DNA of 64,000 bases from Xestospongia bergquistia (GCA_963965975.1 OZ014419.1:6094150-6158149), one strand, 5' to 3'; positions 1 through 11,650 are shown, counted from the stretch's first letter. Program-made: numbers and translations. Notes: generated by a model not told the origin, from the letters alone.

Positions 1-539
1 ATAGCTGGAAATGTTCAAACAAATTAATTTTTGCTGTGCATCATTTTATCAAGTCTATAACACATCATTGTTGATGCATTAAATTTGTATGTGGTCATTT
101 AAGTTACAGGATGTATGAGATGATGAAATAGGAATACCACACTGTTTTATTTCTATCTGAAATAATCTTAGTTAAATAGATGGATGCTATGCCTTTACAC
201 GAGTACTGTTTTTTAAATTTATGATATTCAAAAATATATTCTTTGTTAAGTCATTTGTTGAGCTACATTAACTATAATTCCAAATTCAAAACAGTATATG
301 TTTTAGATACCTTTTCAATGTAACCTAAATGATTAGTTAAAATAACCAATCCATTTTGACAATGTGGTCAGCCATTTTCATACTGTCTTCAATGACTGAC
401 AGAAGTCAAGTAAATGTATTGTTTTATGCCAAAACTGTATATTTTTATTATTCTTTTGATATTAAATATAAAGGTATTCATATACATAGCTATTATTAGG
501 TATTACGTTTCAGGGAAGTTCCATGGGTTGTGAAATACA

Positions 540-735
540 TTTAAAAATCCCATGGAAACAGGACACTTAATTATAGCTATGTGTATGAATATCTTTATCT
601 TTAATGTCACAGAACAATAAAAGATATATTGTAGCTTATTTGGTCTACAGTTACATATAACACAACAGTGGAACTTAAGGTCTAAGTTCTCCATGTTATT
701 TGTTATAGGTTGTGTTTATTTCACATGTTAAATAC
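540..735. repeat. Dispersed repeat copy 1 (pair with 2380-2575)
   Basis: About 190 bp starting near CATGGAAACA and ending near ATGTTAAATACCA aligns by eye, with scattered substitutions, to 2380-2575 in the same orientation. Each copy gives a short minus-strand frame of similar composition, but these frames look like chance. No terminal repeats or target-site duplications were recognised. Confidence 0.75.
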
Positions 736-2240
736 CATGCTAATACAATTTATTATGCAATATGGGTGTGGAAATAATTATGTCTATACATAATATATGC
801 ATGCATGTCTACTTTTGCATTTTTATTATATTGTTGTATGTGACTGTCAAGAATATCCTTTAACTGTTGATGCATAAAACAACCAATAAATTTATTAATC
901 CTAACTGTGAACACTATGACAGTGGTTGTGGCTAATCATACTCAAAACTTTACACTGGTTAGCTTGTTTCTTTTACATTTCTAGCATTCCAAGCTGCTAC
1001 TAATAAGTCAGTGTTTCACTATAAAGTCAATATATATCTTCTAATACAATTATAGAATGATTCTTAAAATTATCATCTTGTTAAATATGAACAATACATT
1101 AACACATATTAAAGAATAACTAGACTATAAATAATTCCTCTAACTACACAACTAGATGTTTAATTCAGGTACTCTTTCTTCTTATAGTCTTAAATGCAGC
1201 TCTTTGTAATGAGATCCACAATTATTTACATGGTCATTATGACTCAAACAATTTTACTATCTTTGGATCACATATCATCTGACATTAAATAGAGGGGAAA
1301 TATGATTTTTAGCCACTCTTGGTACAAAAGTAGAATAATGGGTGAGATTACTGGGATGGTATTGTTCAGGAGTTCAAACAAAGGCGCCTTTGAGGTTCAT
1401 AACTTTGGGTTTCATTGAGCCCACCTATACATGTAGGAGTATATTTGGGAATACTGAAAGGACCAAATTGTTGGCATGGATAGTGTTGTTTTATCTGCAC
1501 CCTACCTTCATTATTTTTAAAAGTAGCTCTATTTAGTGTATATTAATATGTAGTACATGATTATAAGAGTTGATACAATACAAAGATATCCCACTCATTG
1601 TATGTGTGACACAAAGTTGAATGATGTACATGATATCTAAATGTAGTATATATACAAACAGGGATTTTCAGTGATCTTAGTTTGAGATTTCTGCCTTGTG
1701 TTAAGCCTATCACTCACAACTATACCGGTAGCAGTATATACTAAATATCAAATTTAAGGGAAAGACCTCTAATTGTTTTAAGGTATGTAGTGTGTTTTTA
1801 TGCAAATTGTCCTTTAGATTTAAATCTCTGGCCAAAATGGCCATTTGTATCATAATTAATATTGCAATAATGGGAGTGGCTTTATTAGAACATACTGTCA
1901 GTATAATATATATTTAGTACTATACTTTAGCTTTAGGAAGGTTTGGGATAGGGTCGTGAAAGTAGTATAATCCTGTCGATACCACTCTGATAATTATCAG
2001 AACATTTTGACATAATTGGTACACCATACTTTAGAACTGTTTTGTAAGTGATTGTGGTAATGTGATGATAGCTGTATTAATATGGTCATGAAGGTTAGGA
2101 GTTTACTATAAGCTACCATCAGATAACAATGGGGTATTCCCTGGGATGGTCCCATCTAAGTTGTAAACAGGCAATTCTATTGTACCATTCAAAGGGCAAT
2201 ATTATGGGAACTATTGTAACATAATTTGTTAGATAAATTG
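735..2240. repeat. Segmental duplication, left copy
   Basis: About 1.5 kb aligns in direct orientation to about 7500-9090 with many long identical runs. Examples are the block around ATAATATATGCATGCATGTC and the block around TCCCTGGGATGGTCCCAT. The offset is about 6.75-6.85 kb, which spans two members of the hairpin-gene family, so this looks like a unit of non-coding DNA duplicated along with the array. Confidence 0.85.
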
Positions 2241-2379
2241 CTGACAAGAGATATATTGCTTGTGCCAAGAGTGTGATTGGTTGACACAGATAGATGGCTT
2301 GCTAAAAGGATTACAAATGGATAAATGAATGCAATGATGGATAGCTAAGTAGATATAGATAGATATTAAGTGTCATGTT

Positions 2380-2575
2380 TCCCATGGAAACATGACACTT
2401 AATTATAGCTATGTATATGAATATCTTTTTCTGTAATATCAAAGAACAATATAAGATGTAATATAGATTATTTGATTTGTAGTTACATATAACATGACAG
2501 TGGAAATTAAGGTCCAATTAAGTGCTCCATTTTATTTGTTATAAGTTGTGTTTCTTTCACATGTTAAATACCAAG
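2380..2575. repeat. Dispersed repeat copy 2 (pair with 540-735)
   Basis: Second copy of the roughly 190-bp element. It keeps the CATGGAAACA start and the ATGTTAAATACCA end, and most of the interior matches with small substitutions. Confidence 0.75.
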
Positions 2576-3076
2576 TCTTAAGTAAGGACATTCATCACAT
2601 CCTTTGACCATTATAGTATTAAACTGATATGATGATCAGAACTGATCTGACTCCTCAACATTGCTGATATCATTGTAAAAATTGATTGGTTGTTTAACTA
2701 ATACATTGTTATATAGGTTGCATATTCAAAATATAAACATAATATTATTTTGATTGCTATTGTATTATACAATTGATAGTTATATAGCTACATAAGTAGT
2801 AGTACAATAGTAATGAAAATAGTATTATGAGTAAAGTTGTGGTTATCAAAGTGAGTATCTCTTTTTGTTAACATAAGCAAGTTATTATAACAATCTGTAT
2901 TGATGGTATTATCACACATCATAAACTATATTTAATAACAATATCATCACAGTATGTTCTCACTTGTTGATATTTCTTACTTGCAAATAAATTTAGCAAA
3001 CTCTAACAAGATAAAAAACATGTACAAACATTAAATTAGACAACACATCATGTATATATTTAAAAATGTTTAGTAG

Positions 3077-4090
3077 TCAATACACTGGAATGAACTCTTG
3101 TAGCTTGTCCTGCTCTCGTTGAATATGTTGTTTGGAAGCAGTAGTTCGTAAACAGACAGTCTCCCTGTGTATTTTGTGTAGATTCTTATAAACAGCATCT
3201 TTCTGTTTTTTGCGATTAGCTTCCTTCAAATACTTGACTGTATAGTCAAGACTATTAACTTCCACTTTTAACTGATTTATAATCTTCAATAGTGAACAGG
3301 CAGCATGATGTAATTTGTCAAAAGCTTGTTTTATTTGTCGAAGTGCTTTTGCAATTTTATGATACTTAGATGCAATAACTCCAGTGGCAACAGCAGTTGC
3401 AACTCCTGCAGCTCCAGCTCCACCAGCAACAACTATGCCAGTCCCAGTAGCAGCTATGCCTGTAATTGTTAGTCCAACAACTGTACCAACACCAAATGTG
3501 AATACTCCTGCAACTATTGAGGCAGCAACACCAGCTCCAGCAACAAGACCACCACCAACACCAGCTGCTAGTAATCCTGCTGCAACTGTACCTCCTCCAA
3601 CTTGTGTTCTTGTTCTCTTACAGTCTGCTAGTTCAGCTTGTCTGTTGCATTGAACTGCAATTGTTGTAGCATTTCTTTGGATATTTATGCAATGCTCGTC
3701 AAACATTTGGTATGTTTCTTCACAATCTGCCATTTTTGCTTTTAAACCCGTTAGAAAGTTCTCTACACAATTGAATTTGTGTTTCTTAACTTTTCCTTTT
3801 ATTGTCTCAATTTCATCTTCACTGCAGTGCTCGACTACTTCTTCTACTCTACTTATAAAGGCATTAGCAAGGCTTGCTGCCATTATGAATTCAACCTCCA
3901 AATCTGATGCATAATGTCTTAGTGTTGCATCTTTACTTCCAAGTTCTTTAATATCCTTAATAGTAGAATCATCTATAACTATTTTGGATACTTCTGTTTT
4001 CAATTCTGCTACTTGTCGTGTTGTTTCTTTGGTAAATTCTGTAGCATGAGTGAGATCACTGAGCAACGTCCTAGTATCTTTATAAGCCAT
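3077..4090 (-). CDS. Intronless helix/glycine-hairpin/helix protein, copy 1
   Basis: A 337-residue single-exon frame. Residues 1-150 are charged and helical with conserved Cys. Residues about 165-245 are almost only Gly, Ala, Val, Ile and Thr, and read as a hydrophobic hairpin or pair of membrane segments. Residues 250-337 are again helical and Lys-rich. No signal peptide is obvious. This order resembles apolipoprotein-L-type proteins and the ClyA/Hbl class of alpha-helical pore formers in architecture only; no motif proves membership. The start ATG lies 63 bp downstream of a promoter-like box shared with its paralogues. Its closest relative is the gene at 5558-6565. Membrane-active function is inference. 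Confidence 0.8.
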   Translation of the reverse strand: MAYKDTRTLLSDLTHATEFTKETTRQVAELKTEVSKIVIDDSTIKDIKELGSKDATLRHYASDLEVEFIMAASLANAFISRVEEVVEHCSEDEIETIKGKVKKHKFNCVENFLTGLKAKMADCEETYQMFDEHCINIQRNATTIAVQCNRQAELADCKRTRTQVGGGTVAAGLLAAGVGGGLVAGAGVAASIVAGVFTFGVGTVVGLTITGIAATGTGIVVAGGAGAAGVATAVATGVIASKYHKIAKALRQIKQAFDKLHHAACSLLKIINQLKVEVNSLDYTVKYLKEANRKKQKDAVYKNLHKIHRETVCLRTTASKQHIQREQDKLQEFIPVY

Positions 4091-4152
4091 TCTAACTAAT
4101 TGAGTTATACACTCCAGGAACTTTATACAATACTACTGTTGTCATAATTGTA

Positions 4153-4173
4153 TGATGTAATGTCTATTTTTAG
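4153..4173 (-). promoter_or_regulatory. Shared upstream box of hairpin-gene family (copy 1)
   Basis: On the gene strand this reads CTAAAAATAG followed by ACATTACATCA. It sits 63 bp upstream of the ATG at 4090 and recurs at a similar place before other family members. CTAAAAATAG fits the MEF2 consensus YTA(A/T)4TAR and could also act as a weak TATA box. Its function is inferred from conservation and spacing. Confidence 0.6.
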
Positions 4174-4255
4174 TTACAAAGGGAATATATACATGTTGAC
4201 CAATTATTATTTGACATTAGCTGTCCATTTTGAATCATTTTAGCAAACTTTTTTT

Positions 4256-4470
4256 TACAGTACTCAATAATAGACTCTACCTATAAAGTCAAAGGAATAG
4301 GTTACTGTTATATTATACTTAGGCTCCAAATTCCTAGCATGATATTGGGGTTTTGCATCTTTGTTTGCAAGATTCTTAATAGTAAACCAATCAACAATTA
4401 GATCAGCTAATTGTTCTTTAAAACTATGTAACGTGGGTAAATCTGCAAAGTTAGAGTTCAAAGTCTCAGT
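4256..4470 (-). pseudogene. Fragment of hairpin-family gene (N-terminal part)
   Basis: About 65 codons match residues near 25-90 of the protein at 5558-6565, including the stretch around KEQLADLIVD and a FDFIGRV motif. The hydrophobic core and C-terminal helix are missing and the frame stops after FIGRVYY. This is a truncated duplicate lying between two intact paralogues. Confidence 0.75.
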
Positions 4471-4689
4471 TTGACAATGGTATATTTTACAACAAGAGAA
4501 TTGAAATCAGAATACATACACAGTCTTTATATAGCAAGGTGATGGAATGTTCTAGAAGCAATGATCACAAAAATAAATAAAACATCTCAGATAAATAAGC
4601 AAGTTAGATAAATAAACAATTTAGGGATACAGTACACACACTACAGCTAGTTCTATAAAGATGAACTTGTTGTTTTAAAGAAGAGTGGT

Positions 4690-5052
4690 ATGTCAAAAAA
4701 GATTGTGGTAACAGGTAATTTTTTGACAATTTTAGTTGGACCAGAGTGCCTTTAAGAGTGAAGACACAAGGTACTCCCAGACCATAGCCAAGCTTTCTTT
4801 TCCTGGTTATTTGGCAAGAAATATTACCACCTCATTTTAGAAAAAACAGAATAACTTGGAAATAGAACATGGCATATGCCCAACAATATAGCTATTGTTA
4901 ATTACTGCAACAGAATATTCATCATGTTCATTGCCATCCTCTGTTTCTGTAGTTAAAGTCTCTCCAATTACTGGTATCCAGTATGTTTTCAAAATATGAT
5001 GGCCTCTAACACTTTCTTTCTCTAGAACTTCATGCAGTCCTTGGGAAGCCAT
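4690..5052 (-). pseudogene. HIRAN-like repeat-associated protein fragment
   Basis: The first 71 codons have the pattern GHHILKTYWIPVIGETL, then a NEHDEYSVAV stretch, then VGHMPCSIS. This pattern is familiar from many repetitive short genes in sponges, cnidarians and fish that resemble a HIRAN fold. After a stop the expected continuation (G-G-N-I-x-C, then a GLGVPC motif) is found in another frame down to about 4690. The copy is therefore broken. Assignment is from memory of the pattern; function is unknown. Confidence 0.55.
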
Positions 5053-5212
5053 GGATACATGTGTGAGGGTGTGGTCGATTATAAATAATGGTTGTTTTGA
5101 AATTAAAAATAATAAAGGCCTCCCCTGTTTAGAGGTCCCGTCAAAGACCTTGGGAAATAAATAGAGACCTAGGCCTCTATTTGAGGAAATATGGTGTATA
5201 TATATAATTATA

Positions 5213-5360
5213 GTAACAATGTCAGGTGATGAAGCTATATTGTGTATATCTGTGTCTAGTTCATAATAACCATTTATTGATAATTGGAAAAACTGGTGTG
5301 TTATTATTCAGTTAAATATGAATGATTACCTTGTTATATGGAAAATCTTTACAGAGAAAT
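5213..5360. repeat. Dispersed ~150-bp repeat (pair with 11683-11830)
   Basis: The segment with GTCAGGTGATGAAGCTAT, TGTGTATATCT and GTGTTATTATTCAGTT matches 11683-11830 in order, with small indels. It lies between family members in both places and is probably part of the same duplicated flanking DNA. Confidence 0.75.
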
Positions 5361-5557
5361 TTAATCTCTAGCAACTGGACAGTATAAAGTTCTAAATATG
5401 GAAGTTACTTTAAATATTAATCTTCAGTTCATCTCTCTCTAAACTATCACATTTATGTTTCAGACAATACTTGTTGTATGCATGGTATATGTCAATAGTT
5501 TATTAAATTATATATGTAAAGACACCTTTTTATAATAATTATTACTATCTAAAACAA

Positions 5558-6565
5558 CTAATAAGTAGGATTATATTTGAAAAAATGTTTAAGATCATCC
5601 TCTTCTCTATGGATGGTAGCTTTATAATGAGTAGTCTGTAAACAAGTAGTCCTGACATGTACTTTTTGGATACGTTGACAAATAGTTGAGATGTTCTTCT
5701 CTTCTGTAATGTTAGCTTTCTCCAAATATTTTACTACATAGTTAAGGCTATCCACTTGTACTTTAAGATCATATAAATTCTTTTTTAATGAGCACGCTGT
5801 TTGTTGTAGCTTGTCAAAAGATTCCTTTATCTGTCTCAGCTTTTTTGAAAACTTATCATACTTGGAAGCAATAACTCCAGTGGCAACAGCAGTTGCTACT
5901 CCAGCAGTTCCAGCTACTCCAGTTACAGCTACACCAGTTATGATAAGTCCAATTGGTGCGCCAATACCAAATGTGAAAGCTCCAGCAACAACTGAAGCAG
6001 CAATACCAATACCACCAATGACAGCACCACCTACACCAGTTGCTAACAATCCTGCTGCCACACTACCTCCTACAGCTTGTGTTCTTATCTTCGTAGTGTC
6101 AGCTTCTTCTGCTTGTTTGTTACACTCCATAGCAGCTTCAGTGGAACTTGTTTGGACTTTTATACAATTTTCATCGAATAGCTGATAAGTTTCATCACAG
6201 TCTGTCATTTTTGCTTTAAATTCCACAAGGAAATTTTCCACACACTTAAAATTGCCTTTAGTGACTTCTCCTTTGATTTTTACAATTTCATCCTCATTAC
6301 AGTGCTCAATAATAGCCTCCACTCTACCTATGAAGTCAAAAGCATGGGTTACTGTCACAGAGAGATGGGATTCTAAGTCCCTTGCATGATGTTGCAGTTT
6401 TACATCTTTGCTTCCAAGTTCCCCAAGATCCTCAATAGTAAAACGATCAACAATTAGATCAGCTAACTGTTCTTTTAATTCAGCTAGTTGTGCTGTTGCC
6501 ACATTGCTAAACTCTCCAGCTTGCTTTAAAGTGCTAAACAACTTTGGAAATTTGGTCAGGCTCAT
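5558..6565 (-). CDS. Intronless helix/glycine-hairpin/helix protein, copy 2
   Basis: A 335-residue single-exon frame. It is closely related to the 3077-4090 protein throughout: similar N-terminal helical region with the DLGELGSKD motif, same Cys pattern, same Gly/Ala/Val-rich core at about residues 165-240, and same basic C-terminal helix. No signal peptide is seen. The shared upstream box lies at 6694-6714, about 129 bp before the ATG, farther than in the other members. Role unknown; the core suggests membrane association. Selection appears to keep the frame open while neighbouring copies have decayed. Confidence 0.8.
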   Translation of the reverse strand: MSLTKFPKLFSTLKQAGEFSNVATAQLAELKEQLADLIVDRFTIEDLGELGSKDVKLQHHARDLESHLSVTVTHAFDFIGRVEAIIEHCNEDEIVKIKGEVTKGNFKCVENFLVEFKAKMTDCDETYQLFDENCIKVQTSSTEAAMECNKQAEEADTTKIRTQAVGGSVAAGLLATGVGGAVIGGIGIAASVVAGAFTFGIGAPIGLIITGVAVTGVAGTAGVATAVATGVIASKYDKFSKKLRQIKESFDKLQQTACSLKKNLYDLKVQVDSLNYVVKYLEKANITEEKNISTICQRIQKVHVRTTCLQTTHYKATIHREEDDLKHFFKYNPTY

Positions 6566-6693
6566 CCTTGCATTGTCTTCAATGACAGAGATAGGTCTTG
6601 TAAACGTGATTGTTTTATGCCAGAATGACTATACAAGTCAGACAACAAATATCAATTCAGTGGGGACTTTTTAAACCAAATATCATAATTGTA

Positions 6694-6714
6694 TGATGTA
6701 ATGTCTATTTTTAG
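6694..6714 (-). promoter_or_regulatory. Shared upstream box of hairpin-gene family (copy 2)
   Basis: Identical over its core to the box at 4153-4173, with conserved flanking ATCATACAATTAT on the gene strand as well. It lies 129 bp upstream of the ATG at 6565. Confidence 0.55.
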
Positions 6715-7499
6715 CTATAAGGGGGAATATTATATTATATATATATATATGCTTACTCATAATTATTTGACCATAGCCAAACAAATAAGAACAACATTGT
6801 TTAATATTGCTACATATTAAAGAATAACTATTGTACTGTAAATAGTTGTTCTAACTACTCAACTAGATCCTAAATTCAGGTCACTCTTCTCTTTTATTCT
6901 AATTGCCATACAATTATTTATAAACGTAATTGTTATATGTCACAATCACTATCAGAGAATACCACAACAAAGATATTAATTCAGTGTGGACTTTTTATAA
7001 TGTCATTTCAATTTGATAACTGAAATTGTAAATGTTTTAATATAATAAGATATGATATATGGGCACATACTTATTACATAGTAACAGATGTATCACTACA
7101 ATGAAAATCAATATCTAATGTCATTAATGACTCAACATAGTGTCAACAAACACAAAGAGTGGTCTCAAATGCTTCTATTGTAGAGTTGTAAAATTTCATC
7201 CAAAAAACCATCAATATTACATCCAGTGGTAAATATGCATAGATATATAGTAATACAACTAATGTAAATATATTTTTGCAAACGTTGTAAATAGACTTTT
7301 TCCCTGTGTCATATTGATCTTATTGATGGGATAGCCAATCTTGTATCTGTTTCTATTATATCAACACTATGTCTTGCAGTGTTTTGTTATTGAAAATTAT
7401 AATTATGGTTTTAGTATTGGTTCTTGAATGATTGTGACTAATATTTCAATGTGTTATGATTATTGTCATGTCAAGATAATACAGCTTTTTGTGCTCTTA

Positions 7500-7785
7500 A
7501 TTTTTTATTTATTATGCAATATGGGTATAGAAATAATTATGTCTATACATAATATATGCATGCATGTCTACTTTTGCATTTTTATTATATTGTTGTATGT
7601 GACTGTCAAGAATATCCTTTAACTGTTGATGCATAAAGCAACCAATGAATTAATTAGTACTAACTGTGAACGCTATGACAGTGGTTGTGGCTAATCATAC
7701 TCAAAACTTTACACTGGTTAGCTTGTTTCTCTTACATTTCTAGCATTCCAAGCTGCTGCTAATAAGTCAGTGTTTCACTATAAAG

Positions 7786-7838
<53 letters not shown>

Positions 7839-9090
7839 TATTCAAATACAATTATATAGAATGATTTTTAAAATTTACAATCTTGTTACATTTTTGGTTA
7901 CCAATGAAGAACAACAATGTTTAACAATGCCACATATTAAAGAATAATTATTATACTGTAAGTAGTTGTTCTTGTTACTCAACCAGATGATAAATTCTGG
8001 TACTCTTTCCTCTTATCTTAATTGCTGTACTTTGTAATGACATCCATAATTATTTATGTGGTCATTATCAACTTGAAAAGATTTTACTATCTTTGGACCA
8101 CATGTTATGAACATCTTGTATTATCTTGATACAAATTAAGTACTGGCACTTTGAAGAGCAAGACACCTGACCTTAAATAAGGGGATGATAGGTTTTTAGC
8201 AACTCTTGGGTACAATAGTAAAATAAATGATGGGATCACTGGGCTGGTCTTGTTCAGGATTCAAACAAAAGCCCCTTCAAGATTCGTAACTTTTGGTTTC
8301 ATTGAGCCTACTGATATACATGGGAGGATAGTTGGGAATACTGAAGGGACCAAATTGTTGGCATGGGTAGTGTTGCTTTATCAGACATCCCTATCTTCGT
8401 TATCTTTTTATAAACATTAGTGTAGCTCTATTTAATGTATATTAATTTGTAGTACATGATTATAAGGAGTTGTTATAATACAAAGCTATCCCACTACACA
8501 AAGCAGAATGATGTACAACCTAGTATATATATAAACAGGTTTTTTCAGTGATCTTAGTCTGAGATTTTTTGCCTTGTGTTAAGCCTATCACTCACAGCTA
8601 TCACAGTAGCAGTATATACTAAATATCAAATTTAAGGGAAATATCTCTAATTGTTTTAGGTTATGCAGTATGTTTTATGTAAATCATCCTTTTAATTTAG
8701 CTCTCTGGCCAAAATGGCCATTTGTATCATAATTATTATTGCAATAATGGGAGTGGCTTTATTAGAACATTCTGTCAGTATAACATATACTTAGTACTAT
8801 ACTTTAGCTTTAGAAAGGTTTGAGATAGGGTTGTGAAAATAGTATAATCCTGTCGATACCACTCTGATAATTATCAGAACATTTTGACATAATTGGTACA
8901 CCATACTAGAACTATTTTTTAAATGTTTGTGGTAATTTGATTATAGCTGTACTAATATGGTCATGAATAAACTACAATAAAATGACAATGGGGGATTCCC
9001 TGGGATGGTCCCATTTTTCATTTGTAAACAGGCAATTCCATCGTATTGTAACATAACATGTTAGATAAAATTGCTGACAGGAGATATACT
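7500..9090. repeat. Segmental duplication, right copy
   Basis: Direct-repeat partner of 735-2240. Differences are substitutions and small indels plus an expanded TA run at 7786-7832. The copy ends near the block TCCCTGGGATGGTCCCAT at about 8997, which is followed by a deletion relative to the left copy. Confidence 0.85.
7786..7832. repeat. (TA)n microsatellite
   Basis: An almost pure TA run of about 45 bp inside the right copy of the duplication. The left copy has only a short ATATATAT at the same place, so the run expanded after duplication. Confidence 0.9.
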
Positions 9091-9570
9091 GCTTGTGTCA
9101 AGAATGTCATCAGATAAATGGCAAGCCATAGATTAGTTGACACAGATAGAGGACTTGCTAAATGGACTTTGAATGGATACATGATTGATAGATAGGTAGA
9201 TGGATAGATGGATACGTTGGGGGGATTGGTGGACAAACAAGGAAATGATAATAGTAGAGATATGGATAGATTACCAGGTAGAGCTCTCATGATTTGTGTT
9301 ACTATCTTTAGACTATCATCCAATGAAGTAGGCAAATAAGTGACTTACCAGTACAATGGAGATGGAATGATGAAACAACATAATGTTGCTCCTTATATCC
9401 TGAATATCTTGGAAAACAATATAACTTCCTTTTGATTGTGAATGTTGCTAATAATATGATGTAGCTAAAGTAAGGATGACTGTCTGGAATGCATCTTGTT
9501 CCTTGATACAAAATTCATTCTATGGCAATTGCAATGAGTTATTTTATTTTTTACTCTTAAATACAAAGTA

Positions 9571-10551
9571 CTACATTAGTAGTACAGATGGAAAATACAA
9601 CCACACACAAAATGACACAATACATATTATACAAATCATTTTTCCTTTTAAGTCTAACTTAAATATTAAAGTTTGTAGCAGGTTTAGGAGATGACATATT
9701 CCAGTTTTGATCTTATAGGAGAGTTTAGTTGTAATATATTGATAACGCTTTTCCTGATCACTCAACTTTGTTTCCTTTCGTTCAATCTCTCCTTTTAAAG
9801 TAATTAATGCATTTGATAATGAAATGGTACGTTTGTGTATTTTATCCATAATCTTTGCTTTTTTCCTCAATTTACTTGCAACTTTGTTATACTGATATCC
9901 ATTGTATTCATTGGTAAGAATACTTCTAGATCCAGCCATCCCAGCAGATCCAGCCATTCCAGTAGTCAATATAAGTCCAGCAATTGTGCCAAGACCAAAT
10001 GTAGATGCTCCAACAAGAACTGAGACTACACTACCAACAGCACTCACAGTAGTACCAGCACCAATTCCTAGAAGTCCTCCTGTAGTTGCAGCTCCTATAA
10101 CTTGCATTTTATTTCTTTTAATCTCTGCCTCAATTGCTTGCCTTTCACATTGAGCTATAGCTTCTCCACAATTAATTTCTACTCTTTGGCTTTCTTCTTG
10201 AAAAAGGCTGTACTTTTTTTCACAATCTGATAATATTTCACGAAATTGTCTGAAGAAGTCATTTAAACCATTCAATTGGCCATTGTCAATTTTTTCTTTT
10301 ATACATTGTATACTGTTCTTTCCACTACACATCTCAAAAACATCCTCTGCCCTGGCTATAAACATATCTGCACATTTTACTACTTCATGGAAATTGAAAT
10401 CATAAACTCTTCCTTGACAACGTTGTCTTGCATTTTCATCTCCAAGCCTTCCTAGATCATCTATGATATACTGTCCTACTCTCACTAAATCATCTTTTAT
10501 TTCCTGCACTATCGATTTTGCATTATCAAGAAAGCCAGGCAACTGGTCCAT
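9571..10551 (-). CDS. Intronless helix/glycine-hairpin protein, copy 3, with hydrophobic tail
   Basis: A 326-residue single-exon frame and a divergent member of the array. An N-terminal helical region with paired Cys and a conserved DCEKKYSLF-type motif is followed by a Gly/Ala/Val/Thr core at about residues 150-205 and a charged coiled-coil-like segment. Unlike copies 1 and 2 it ends in a strongly hydrophobic tail of about 20 residues rich in Ile, Cys and Val, suggesting an extra C-terminal membrane anchor. The ATG is 62 bp downstream of the shared box (10613-10633). The decayed copy at 11924-12782 is its closest relative. Function unknown. Confidence 0.78.
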   Translation of the reverse strand: MDQLPGFLDNAKSIVQEIKDDLVRVGQYIIDDLGRLGDENARQRCQGRVYDFNFHEVVKCADMFIARAEDVFEMCSGKNSIQCIKEKIDNGQLNGLNDFFRQFREILSDCEKKYSLFQEESQRVEINCGEAIAQCERQAIEAEIKRNKMQVIGAATTGGLLGIGAGTTVSAVGSVVSVLVGASTFGLGTIAGLILTTGMAGSAGMAGSRSILTNEYNGYQYNKVASKLRKKAKIMDKIHKRTISLSNALITLKGEIERKETKLSDQEKRYQYITTKLSYKIKTGICHLLNLLQTLIFKLDLKGKMICIICIVSFCVWLYFPSVLLM

Positions 10552-10612
10552 GTCAAATTTAGCAACTATTGTGTATCTCTATGCTGGTTTTGTCCCAAAT
10601 GTTGTGTCATTT

Positions 10613-10633
10613 TGATGTAATGTCTATTTTTAG
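10613..10633 (-). promoter_or_regulatory. Shared upstream box of hairpin-gene family (copy 3)
   Basis: The same CTAAAAATAG plus ACATTACATC core as copies 1 and 2, placed 62 bp upstream of the ATG at 10551. The matching spacing in a divergent paralogue argues for function rather than simple recent duplication. Confidence 0.6.
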
Positions 10634-10824
10634 TAACAATGAATATAGTTATCTATAATATCCTATAATGATTTTTTTTAATTAAACACTAACATTATGA
10701 TATTGTACCTATAATGTTTGGTGTCTATGATGATAGTTGATGAAATATGTCAATGTGTGTTCAAGGTGATTGATAAAAGTCAAGGTGACTTTGCAAGTTT
10801 AACCCTAAACTCTGACACTTTGAA

Positions 10825-11596
10825 CTAGCTTGTAACGGCACCAATACTAGTTGTTAAAAGTCCAACTGTGACTGTATCTCCTCCTGCTTGAGTGACTTTC
10901 TTCTTGAAATATGCTTTCCTTGATAATCTACCACACATAGCAGCAGCTGTATTGGCATTTTCATAAAATTCTTTTAAATCCTTTGGTAATTTTCTTTGCA
11001 GGCTAACAATAGGCATCCCAACTTTTCTAAAAAATCTTTCAAACAACCAAAATCACCTTCATTGACTTTAGTTATTATGGTTGATATATCACACTGCTGA
11101 CCACAGTGCTGAAAAACATTGTTTACTGAGGCAACAAAGGCATTGGCTCAGTAATTCATTTGTTGAAATTCGGATTTTAGACTTCTTACTTTTCTTTGCA
11201 GATCTTCGTTTTTGTCATAAAGTTCATCTATGTCATCTCTTATTTTCTTTTCTAGAAAAGTACATGCTTCTATCAACTTCTTTACTACTGGTATAACAAG
11301 CTCAATGGATTTTATAACTGTATTAATTCCAGTTGCCACATTCATATTAGCTCTTGCTGTTCACTAATATGAGTTTTCCACTTCTTTTATATCACTGAAA
11401 ATATGAATGATGAAATAGAGAGTGAAGCTTTGTTCTATTTTAGTAACAAATTTTAGATGTTGTAAAGTTAAAGCTTCCCTATTACATTTATAAGATGCTG
11501 GAATACTTTCAATACATTGTCTATTACCTCCTTTATTTGTGTAATTGCAATAGCAAGACCAGTTTCAACTGGTTTGATCTTCTTTGTCTCTACCAT
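10825..11596 (-). pseudogene. Broken hairpin-family gene, truncated
   Basis: A chain of minus-strand frames starts at an ATG at 11596. A stop falls near 11470, a second open stretch runs about 11345-11148, a stop follows, and a last stretch runs 11046-10825. They carry family features: a QHCGQQCD-like Cys pair and a short Thr/Gly/Ala stretch where the hydrophobic core should begin. The core and C-terminal helix are missing. The upstream box remains at 11651-11671. This is an old, partly deleted family member. Confidence 0.65.
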
Positions 11597-11650
11597 ATCC
11601 AATTGTCAAATTATTATTTGAGTGCTAATACATATATAACTGAGCATCAA

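Larger units (their letters stand above)
1..3076. other. Intergenic, repeat-rich, no convincing gene
   Basis: No open frame here looks like a real protein. The stretch from about 735 to 2240 recurs at about 7500-9090. A shorter element at about 540-735 recurs at about 2380-2575. The sequence is AT-rich and looks like old duplicated non-coding DNA flanking the gene array to the right. Confidence 0.7.
6566..9570. other. Intergenic between array members; duplicated DNA
   Basis: No protein-coding gene is recognised. It holds the upstream box at 6694-6714, TA-dinucleotide runs at 6735-6752 and 7786-7832, a block at about 6788-6900 also present at about 1089-1190 and 7900-8010, and the right copy of the 1.5-kb duplication (7500-9090). 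Confidence 0.7.

Noticed and set aside
3384..6185. Pro/Ala/Val-rich plus-strand frames at 3384-3653 and 5811-6185
   Set aside because: They are antisense shadows of the Gly/Ala-rich cores of the minus-strand genes.
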